This document shows, piece by piece, positions 12,401-24,400 of a DNA stretch of 64,000 bases. Source of the stretch: Nymphalis io (taxonomy: Eukaryota; Arthropoda; Insecta; Lepidoptera; Nymphalidae); contig NC_065914.1 of NCBI RefSeq assembly GCF_905147045.1, positions 2,046,001 through 2,110,000 on the forward strand, in the 5' to 3' direction. Position numbers and translations under genes: made by a program. The notes beneath the pieces are model-generated. The model saw only the letters and a list, made by a program, of their open reading frames with translations, was not told the DNA's origin and searched no databases. Every line of letters starts with the position of its first letter. Position 1 is the stretch's first letter.

Positions 12401-15400
12401 GCTGTCTGGAGGAAGTGGTCCCACCGCCCGTAGACTTGGTGCCGTAAGAAATATTAACCATTCCTTAAATTGTCAATGCACCAACCTTGGGAACCAAGAT
12501 GTTATGTCCCTTGTGTCTACTTTGCTCACTCACTCACATTTCATACCTGAACACAACAATACTAAGCATTGCTCTTACTATTTACAATAATGCTGTTTAC
12601 GGCGGCAGAGTAACTAACAGAGAGGTACTTGCACTTAGTCCTGTGGCCAAGTACAATACCTACATATTAAGTTACTGTTTGAATAATAAAATTAAACACA
12701 GGTGCACTCTCTATTCCCTAACTCTCATAATCTGATGGGGCGGCAAATCCAACACCACCAGTTCAAGCGCAGGACCAACAGCTTTACGTGTTTTTCGAGG
12801 CATGGGAGCGTACATACTTTCAACTTCCTGACTCCGGGTGGCCTTATATCTAGCCACTAGACCAACGAGGCAGTACACCATTATCATATCTAGCGTGTAA
12901 CAAACATTGACTTACCTTAAGGTCATTAATGACGGATTTGACGAGCACGAAGATAACGTTACCCGAGTCAGCTATTTTCACGTAAGTTGAGGCCTTGCAG
13001 AGCTTAACGCACGTCACTATTGCAGCTTCTGTCATCTGCTTCGAATTGTTTTGGGGGCCTGAATATGAACACACATTTTACTTTAAACGAGTGAATATTT
13101 CATTATTTGCTTAGAAAATATCGGAAGGTACATTTGCTTGCAATCGCTATTTGCTAACATCTCTTATAATTAAAGTGATTAGTGAAAACATCATGTTTTT
13201 ATTATTTTTAATAAACTGAAATTAAGCGATTAAATAAATTATTAGTATATTTTATTAATTCAATTGCGGACAACGAGCGTATAAATTGAAAATAATTTTG
13301 ATATAAAACATATAATATAAAAATGCTTATTAGGTTGTAACAATATGTTATGTAATTTTTATAAAGTAAAACAATGGTGAACAATAAAGTATATTCTATC
13401 TATCTATCTATGGCTATTTGGAAGTTATTAAAACTCTTATTCCTTTAGACAACCGCTTCTACCTAATAATTTAAATATGTATAATTCGAATAGGCATTAT
13501 GTACGTTGAAATTGATTTTGCAGGATTTTCGACACAATCCGAAATCCACGCTGGCGATGCCACGGGTTTAGCCAGTAAAAAATAAATTAATAGATATCCG
13601 ATATGCTTTTTTGTTGCTGAATTAAAATTTATTACTGCAGGTTGTTAAGGCGATAACTTCTAATGACGGTAGCATGCGAAAGCGATCCCGTGGCGCTCCT
13701 CGTTAAGGCGGAAAGGGTACCGCTGGTTTTTAATGGGTATTCCGATGTTCGGGGCGCGTTTGGCGCCTAGGACACCGGCGGCCTCACATACCCCCCCCCC
13801 CACTGTTCCCGTGGGGGATACGCGTAATGTGATTTTCTAGCGTTAAAAAAAAAGACGGTAACTTCTGGTGGTCACCACGGAGGATGCTATTGGGACCAAA
13901 ATCTCTTTTAGTCTGTTCTTACTACGCATGCAATTTTTATTACAATGCAATGGGGCATTGAGTGTAAATCTCATAAAAACCGGCTCCACGCCCACAATTT
14001 AGATATATTTAGAAGATTTTTCGTACGTGAAAATTTGCATACGTTAATTCTTGGAAAAAGCAAGTGTGACTTTTCATAAACTCACTAAGTCCGCGCTTAA
14101 GAGTGTCTATGAAGTGCTTCTTCTTCGTGTGTCGCGGACTGTACGGCGCCCCGCTGTCAGCGTTCACTATTTCTTCCAGAACTTTCTAGAAATACAAAAT
14201 AAACAATAACATCCCGCTACAATAAATGTATCTCCACAAATTCTAGGGACTATTACTTTATAAATCACTAAAAACTGATATTATTACATATTATTTATTT
14301 TTTTATTTTGACCTCTTGGGCTTATGTTATCCCCACTTCTAACATATTAATTAGGGGTCAATAGGAATGTTAGAAATTTCATTGATTTGAGTAATTTATA
14401 TAATATATGTATATATATATATGAAATTTGCGCGTGTGAGAATAATAAACAATTATATTTAAATTGATCTCAATCGAAGTAAATAGTTATAATAATTTGT
14501 ATTATCACTAGTATCAAGTGTGTGCAATATTTCAGCACAATCGATTGTGTGGAAGTGGTTTTAAAATTAATTAAATGTAAAAGCGTGTATTGAAATATAA
14601 ACTCTATTGCTATACATACAGGATTCAAAATCAATAACATAATCTGCAGCGGCCACATCGCCACCCTCGACTTCTTGTTGTCCGAGATACTATCTTGTAG
14701 GATCTCGAAGAGTGTGTCGCAGCATTTACTTAATTCATCGTTAGACCGCCATTGGACTTCTGCGAATTCCTGCAACATAAAATAATATGTATGTTATAAA
14801 ACTGTCAGTAGAAAAAGGTCGTATAACACTTGCTTTTTTTTTAATAGCTCTTTACTGTATACAGCGCACGTACTCACGCTCACATAAGCATGGACATCAT
14901 ATTTGTTTCATTTTATATTTTTTTTATTTCTAACTTCTCACTTTATACATTTCTTTTTCTTTTTTGTTCAAATAAACAGGAGTGGATGCCTGGTGTCTTG
15001 TAAAACAGTTTACCTAATGCAAGCACCAGTATTCACACTATTTAGCTGGTATTTAAATGTTTTATGGCAAGTTGTTAACTTTTTGCAAAGAAATAAATAA
15101 AATATTATTATTATAGTTCCACAGCTGGGAAATGATCTCTTAGAATTCTCTTTGGTTTGCAATTGATTCTATTGGTCGCAGGTTAAGATTGTGAGGACCT
15201 GCATATGTAGGATGAAAGTCTGTTTCATGTCCAAGTACAAGCCCACATTAGAGAAATGAGTAAACACCAAAATTTCTGCATAAAATGAGAGGAAACTAAT
15301 CCCAGTAGTGGGGCATTTACTGTTAGACAACTTGCTTTTTATATAAATGATTAACTTACTATTTACTTGATTTTACTTTATTTTTTTATAGTATAGGTTG

Positions 15401-18400
15401 GCGGACGATCATATGGGCCATTTGATGGTAAGTGGTCACCAACGCCCTGTGTGTCACCAATAGATATTCCCATTGTAAGAAATGTTAACCATCGCTTACA
15501 TCGCTATTGCGCCACCAACCTTGGGAAGTAAGATGTTATGTCCCTTGTGCCTGTAATTACACTGGCTCACTCATCCTTCAAACCGGAACACAACAATAAC
15601 AAGTACTACTATTTTGCGGTAGAATATCTGATGAGTGGGTGGTACCTACCCAGACGGGCTTGCACAAAGCCCTACCACCAAATTATAATTACTTTTAAAT
15701 ATTAAAGCTTTATAATAAATATTATTTTTGCAAATTATATTCACTCTTTAGGGAATCATACAGTGTGATGATACTTATAGTATATTAATATAAAATAATA
15801 AATCATCAGTTACGTTTCCACAGATAATTATACAATATATAATCTAACCTGCGGGTATGTGTCCATCCAATTCCAGACAGCTTTCTCTAGCGACACAACG
15901 AGTACTATATGCGCTGATTTTCTTAACAATTTAAACTTTTGAATAGATTCTGAAATACAATAATGTTTATATAACATAGATATATATTACCTTATATAAA
16001 AAGTTATAGTTAAACACTGATTTCTCTCTTTCTGTCATTATTGATTTGACATTCGAAAGAAGAAGACACAGCATTGCTTAATTAATCTATTGGTCTTACA
16101 ACGTTTATAAGGGAGGCCGATAAAATATACTTAAAAAACTATATAAATTCAATGATAACGAATAGAATTTCTTTCTGACAATCGAGAAATATATGGCAAC
16201 ATTTGGTATTGATATATTTGATATTACTTATATTTACCGACTCACTTGTCAAAAGCCGTATAAGCCTTAATATGTCAACATTGATGTGCTGTATCAGCTC
16301 TATATCAGTGTAATTTTCGGGGTTTTCTTCTGAGCTAGATGCTAATTCCTAGAAGGAAAAAAAATGTCAAAATTGTTCGAAACAAAACGCTGAGTGGATT
16401 TTATTGCAACGTCTATTATACATTAATTATTATTTTTATTTATTTATTTTAATAGGACAACCAACGCATAGACGCAATAACAATATTACATTTTGAAATT
16501 CATATAAATATATGTAGACCGACGGGCAGATGGGCCACCTGACAGTACGTGGTCACGACCGCTCATACACTTGGCGCCTTAAGAAATATTGACTATTTCT
16601 TAAACTTACTTCACCTGCCATTGGATTAGGCTATATAACATACACCTCGAACAAAAACCAGTAGTTTTAATGCATATACAATACGAACCTGTAATCGTGC
16701 GCTTATCCTATTGAAAACTGCATTGAAAAAATTGAGACTGAGAGCGAAGAGTACTTTACTCGCTAATTGCCTGAGGAGGGTGCTGTTGACGTTGCTCTCG
16801 TTTCGAAGATCTGAAACCAATTACAATTTCTTATTGACTTGATAATAATAATAATTTTTGGTCAGGAGGACATTATTATTTTTGGACACTATTTATATTT
16901 AATTATTATTTATATTGCGCAGGACATATTATAGTACACAAGTATGTGCGCAAATACAAGTGCACTCTATTCTATCACCCTCATAATCCGATGGGAAAGC
17001 AACCCGACACGACAGGATAGAGTTCAAGCGCAAGACCAACGTGTTCACGTGCTTTCCGAGACAGAGAGTGTACACACTTCGAACTTCCAGACTCCCGGCA
17101 GCTACTGAGAATCTTCGACGGCATAACCCAATAACTTTTTACTGGCCCGACTTGGGATTTGAACTCAGGACCTCGCGATGTGCGGCCTTATAGCTAGCCA
17201 CTAGGCACTGGGCAGAGGACGTTGTATAAGACTCGCTTTATCGCAAACTAGGCAAGCAAACTTCGTTTTAGATTCACGTCTTCCAGCCTGAGCCTCAACT
17301 TTAATCCATTCTTACCGTCAGTTCCATCAATTCTTTTAAATAAATTGGGGTAAATGGAAGTTATTGGTTATATCTGAATTCAACTTACCAATAAATTGGC
17401 AAACTTCTCGCAATAAGATCTTAACGTTCATTACTTCCTCGTACTTCGCCATGTACTTGGGCTGAGAGCTGAGGCATATCTCTAGTGTATCTAAGACCAT
17501 TACTAAACTATCATGGTAACCCTTCTCCAGCTCCGTTTGAGGCTGGTTGACGCATGTAGTGGTCGTTGGTTGATACTGAAAATCAAACAGGAGGATCGAA
17601 TAGTTTTTGCTGTAAAATACGTTTACTGGTGCTAGGGTTTGAGCAAGCTCGTCTACGTAGGTACCACCCAATCATCAGATATTCTACCGCAAAACAGCGG
17701 TACTTGGTATTGTTGTATTCCGGGTTGAAGGATGAGTGAGCCAGTGGAATTACAGGCACAAGAAACATAACATCTTAGTTCCCAAGGTTGGTGACGCATT
17801 GGCGATGTAGGCGATGGTTAACATCTTACAATGCCAATGTCTGAGGGCGTTAGTGACCACTTACCATCAGGAGGCCCATATGCTCGTCCGCCTTCCTATA
17901 CAATATTAAAAAAAAACGTAAATAAAAATTCTTATCAAACGCGCCGCATTGAATCGCTGCGTGCATTTATAATTGTACAAGGGAAATTGAAGTGTCTACG
18001 CAGTATTTAAAGTTCATATTCGCGTACCAAAGAATACAGTCATCTGCAATCGTATGAGCATCAGTATCGGGTTGTGGAATATACATGTGCAAAACTTCAG
18101 TGAAATTAGACACATGTAGGTTTTCTCGCGATGTTTTCCTTCACGTCGAGCGCAAGATGAATTATAAACACAAATTAAGCACACGAAAATTCTGTGATGA
18201 TCGCCCGGGTTTGAACCTACGATCATTGGTTAAGACTTACGCGTTCTAACCACTAGGCCATCTCGGCTTAGTCAGAGTACTGTGTGAGTACTCTGATTAA
18301 GTGAGTGACTAGACATTTAATATTAGCTTGAGGATCAAAAAGCACTACGCCAATAAGAGTAACTATCTTTTAAGCCATCAAGTATACATTACAGAAGAGG

Positions 18401-21400
18401 AGATAGTTCCAAACCTTCTCAAAATGGAGAGGAGGCCTTAGCCCAGCAGTGGGACATTAACAATCTGTTACTGTACTCTGACTTGACATTTAATATTAGC
18501 TTGGGGATCAAAAAGCACTACGCCAATAATATTAACTATCTTTTGAGCCATCAAGTATACATTACAGAAGAGGAAATAGGATACCTAACAACCCCCTTCC
18601 ACTCTCACACGCATTCAACGCGGGGTGTAAACGCGTATTTAATGGTCGAATGATGCAAATGATAAATAATATATTTATGGAGATAATAAAAAACGTTTTA
18701 AGGATTAAATATGTTGATCGTCTGGCATCTCACATTAATAGGGGGCGCTGCGGAGCTCCCCGCCAGTGTGACGTCGCTGAAACTAGCCGTCAGATGACAT
18801 TCCTGAGCCTAAACTTTTCTACTAGACTGTACTACTTTGTAGCTTATATAACGTTTAAACGCATTGACTTGGAAACTTGAAATTTTGTATGCTGGTCAAT
18901 TAAAGATATCTAAAAGTGATAGTGACCACAAAATAAAGCGCAGAAATTTTAAGCATTTTTTTTTTTATTTTTCCTGAGTGGTCTATTGATCATGGCTAAT
19001 ATGCATATAACTCTTGAACGCGTGGACTTAGAAACTAGAAATTTTGTATGCTAGTTGATTAAAGATAACCAAAAGAGATAGTAACCACAAAAATCCTACT
19101 AAAAGAAGCTGGACACATCATATTGAATAAATATTGTACAAGAGACAATAGCACAAGGAAATCTATCCTGGATCATGTTACTACAAATTTGACAAACGAA
19201 AACTATCATATGGCAATCATCAATTCTGCTAAGTCAGATCATAAACAAATATTCTTAGAACTAAAGAAAATTAAATCCCCCCCCTCAAAGCAATTGTGAG
19301 CGTATCACAATACGAAACGATAAACTACGAAAACCTTTACAAAACCATAGAAACAGTCAATTTCGATGAATTGAGCAAAGACTACTTGAGGCTAGAACAA
19401 AAATAGAAGTTTTGTTTAGAAAAAAATAAGATAATAAAAACAAAAAAATTAAATTTACCTCAAAAAGATCGGATACAAAAGGATATCATGACAGACATAA
19501 ACCGAAGGAGTATACTGTAGACAGAACACAGGAGGAAGCCTGAAGACGACATATTAAAACTAGAATTTATCAAGAGGAAACAGGTAACCAATCGATTCAA
19601 TATAGAAAGGCCTTTTATTACTATAAAGAATTTAGTAAATGTGTAAAAAAAAAACAAAAAGGATGTACAACTTAGTTAACACACTAACATCTAATAAACT
19701 TAAACAAATTTGTGCTACTCCAAAATTCTATGTAGATGGTAAATTTGTAACTAATCCTGTGGAAGTTTGTCAAATATTTAATGATTAGTTTCCCACAATA
19801 GGGACCAAATTAGCAAATGAAATACCAAAGACATTTCATGACCACCCCTCTTTTGCCTTACCAAAGCCACTAACTGACGCAACTCACAAACTTTCAGATT
19901 TCAGCCCAAGCACAGTTACTGGAATTTTAAAAATAATTGATAATCTCGATGCAAACTGCAGTACTGGTATAGATGGAATCAACACTAAAGCAATAAAATG
20001 TATTAAAAATATAATAGCTAGCCTTTGCGAATGCTTTAATGGAAACAACTCAAAAAAATTATATGTACATAGCACAAACTCATCAACTAACTCTATTGTC
20101 AAGGATTTTATGGATTTAACCGGCCTATCACAAATAAACAAAGTTAATAACGTTTATGGAATAGTTTTAGACCTAGGTTTTACTAATATTATTAAGATCA
20201 ATGTTCAAGATAGTACCACACATGTTTGCTCTATCGATAAATATCATCCTCCACTGGAAATTAATTTTGAGGTAGATGGTTCATCGGAAACTCTTTTTTT
20301 ACCTAGGGATATAGTTAAATTTATGTATATTAATGCAGATTACGATGTGATAAACAAAAAAATTTAAGAAATAAATTGGAAAGAACTATTTATTGTATGT
20401 ACAGATGTTGATGATATGGTTAATTTGTTTTATATAGAATTACGACGAATCATAGAAAATTATGTATCAAAAAAGTACTAGTAGACTATTTGAAATATAT
20501 TGCAAACATAGAAAACAATATTAAAAGAAATCCAAAATTTTTTTACTCATATAAAGAATCTTCGAAATGAAAAATGTGCTTATCCGGCATTAATGACAAT
20601 GGATAACCGTAATTTTACTAACGGAAAAGACATATGCGACCAATTTGCTAAATATTTCTCAAGTATATACAATGTTTCTGATTCAACACCTATCAATACC
20701 TCACTAACTACTTATAATAATAATAAATACCAAAGTAACTCTCAGATAAGTAACGTTATTATAGCCGACAAGGAGATACTGTCGGAACTAAAGACCATAA
20801 GTATTGATAAAGGTGCAGGCTCTGACATATACCGCCAATATTCGTTAAGTGGTTAGCTTCTACTTTAGTGAAACCACTTTCAATAATTTGTCATGAATCA
20901 TTAGCTATTGGAAAGTTTCCAAGTTTTTGGAAGAAAGCACGAGTAGTTCCTTTATTTAAAAGTGGTGGTTGATTTTCGAAACATTAATATGTACCTTTTC
21001 TCACTTGGAAAGTTAAATCACATATATCGAAAAATCAGCATGGTTTCATTAAAAATAGGTCTACAATGTCAAACTTAGCAGTTTTTGTTAATGACATTTC
21101 GAATTCATTGGATAATAATACACAAGTATTTATACCGATCTAGCAAAAGCATTTGACCTCGTTGATCATAAGGTGCTGATGAGTAAGCTTTTTAACTATG
21201 AGCTTAATGGATATTTTCTTAAACTTTTAGATACGTACTTATAAAATAGAGAAATAAATGTTGTTAATCCGCCCAGGATTTGAGTCAGAGACATTTTTGC
21301 AACATCTGGAGTTCCACAGGGCTCTTGTTTGGATCCAGTATTGTTTGTTATTTTCATTAACGACGCGGCTAACTGTTTTAAATATAGTAAATTTAGTTTT

Positions 21401-24400
21401 TATGCGGATGACTTGAAAATTTATATGAATATAAATACAATCCAAGATTCTAAATGTTTACAAAGTGATCTAAATAAATTTACGAAATGGTGTCATGAAA
21501 ATCGCATGAAACTAAATGAAATAAAATATCACAGTACTACGTTTAGTAGAAAAATATCAGAAATTAATTATGATTATAACATAAATAATTGCATTCTAAA
21601 GAAAGTAAACCAAATAAAAGATTTAGGAATAATAATTGATTCAAAAATGAATTTTATCCCGCATATTGATCACATTATAAGTAAGTCATTCATTGCTCTA
21701 GGGTTTATTAAAAGAAACACAAAAAAAAATAAGAAATCAAACTCAATGGTTACTTTGTATAAATCATTCGTAAGAAGTAGGTTAGAATACTGCTCTGTTG
21801 CGTGGAATCCGTTTTATCAAATTCATAAGGATAGGTTGGAAAGAGTACAGAAAAAGTTTTTAAAAATTTGTCTTATAAGGACAAGAATAAAAAATATTTG
21901 AAAGAATACTCTGATATGTTAAAACATTACAACATGAGTACATTTGCAAGTCGCAGAGATGTCATGGATGTGTTTTCTACATAAAATCATATCAGGCAGA
22001 ATAGACTGCCCCGATCTTCTCATATGAAATAAATTAGTTACACCGAGACAGAGTTCAAGATTTGTGAACATACCGACTTTTAAATGTCGGTTTTCACGAA
22101 CAAATATAGGCATAACAGCGCCTTTAAACAGGGCCTTCAAAACGTACAATAATGTTTATAAAGAGGCGGATTTAGATTTGTTTGGTGATGGCACAAATTT
22201 AAAATAAAAATATATTATGACGGATTGCATATTTAAATTTAAAGATCAAAGTACTGCCACGAATGGTTCATTAATTAACTCTTTCTTTTTTTTTTTGCGT
22301 TTTTGTGTATAAATTTTTTTATCATAATATATATTCGTATTTATATATATAATATTGTATATATTTATATATAATATGTATGTATATGTATATATATATA
22401 TATTTCTTTATTCTTCCTTAATTTATTTGTATACGTGTTGTTTACGCGATATCTTTAAAAATGTTACGTTGGAGTGAACGAAGCTGAAAATGTGAAATTC
22501 CATGATGAGTTAGCCTATAATTGCGATGTATAGTGTTAATAAGTGTCATTATTTGGAATTGTTATTTTCTGGGACAGACATGTAAAAACATTGTACATTG
22601 TGTTGGCTTCCTATAAAATAAAAAAATAAAAAAATGGACTTTTGATCAAAGACGAATCCCGGACACTCTCAAAATAGCAAAGATTAGCCCAAATCATAAA
22701 TCAAGTTCAACACTGAACCCAGACAATTATCGACCTATATCAGTACTGCCGGTGCTATCAAAAATACTCGAAAAAGTATTACATGTTAGTTATTTCTAAA
22801 ACATTTTATATAATATTTAAAGTTAAAAACAAAATTCCGCAGTTTGACCCTCTTACGATTAATGATATACCTTTACAGCAAAAAACCAGTGAAAGTTATC
22901 TTGGCCTAAAAATAGATAGTGCTTTAACATGAATTGTGCGTATAAAATACATAAAAAGAAAAATTTCGAGTTTAATTGGGCAACTTCGTAACGTAGTCAG
23001 ATGTGTTCCCTACAAATTACGTCATACAATCTACAAAGCTTTAGTACAACTCCATTTACTAAAGCATTGTAGATATATGCATTGCAAATAAAATTATAAA
23101 AATTATTTTTAACTACCCGCTTTTAACACCTACAAATAACTTTTATAAAGAAACAAAAAGTACGACAATCACACAATTATATATTTATAATACATGTATC
23201 TATATATAATATGTAACCGTCGTGCGAGTCTTCTAGTTTTGCCCAAAACTAAAACTAATTACGGCAAAAAAGTATAACTTTTGAAGGCGCACAATTGTAC
23301 AATAAGATACCCTCACTTATAAAAAATGTAAACTCACTTACCTCATTCAAAATAAAACTAGATAATTATATTATGAACACCTTTTGCCGATACAATGAGT
23401 TAGGTGGGTAAAAACTGTTTTTTAATTCCTAATATAAGGATATACATATGTATACACATATGTATACATGAACAATCAGTGGAAACTTTTTTATAACTTT
23501 TTTGTAACTAGCAAATGGGCCACGTGTTGGTTACCACTACCATAGTCATTGCCACTGTAAGAAATAATAACCATCCTATATATCTTCAATGCCCCACCAA
23601 ACCTAGGAACCAAGATGTTATATCCCTTGTACCTGTAGTTCACTGGTTCACCCTTCAAGTGGAACAAGATACTACTAGGTATTGCCGTTAAACGGTATAA
23701 TATGTAAAAAGTTGATAGATAATAAGCCTAAATATTTACTCATCACTATGTTTGTTAAATATTTCCTAAATAAATAAATTATTGTATTTACACAGTGGCA
23801 GTTAAGACTCAAAATGAAATACTGGTAAATTATTATCCTTGTGATTAACACTTTTTATTATGTTATAGGTAGGCTGACGAGCGTATGGGAAACCTTATGT
23901 TAAGTGGTCACCAACACCCGTAGACATTGGCGATGTAAGAAATATTAACCATTCCTTACATCACCAATACCAATGCACCACCACCCTTGGGAACGAAGAT
24001 GTTATTATATCTCTTGTGCCTACATTTACACTGGTTTCTTCAAACCCGAATGCAACAATCCAAAGTATTTCTGCTTAGCGGTAGAATATCTGATGAGCTT
24101 GTGGTACTTATCTAGACGGGCTTGCACAAACCACCCTGTATATTATTATACACCACCACCACGCCCTACCACCGTGTATATTATTATACCTATTATATTT
24201 TTATTTTTTTTAAAGTAGGTAGGCGGATGAGCCGACCAATAAAAATAAAACTTATACCAGCTTTAAATTAAGACTATTAATCAAGTTATTAGTATTATTG
24301 ACATTACATGTTTTTGTAAATAAATATATAATTTGATTAATACATACCAATTCATTGACTCTCTGCAATATTTTTGTTAAGCCAGCAATCACCAAAGAGA

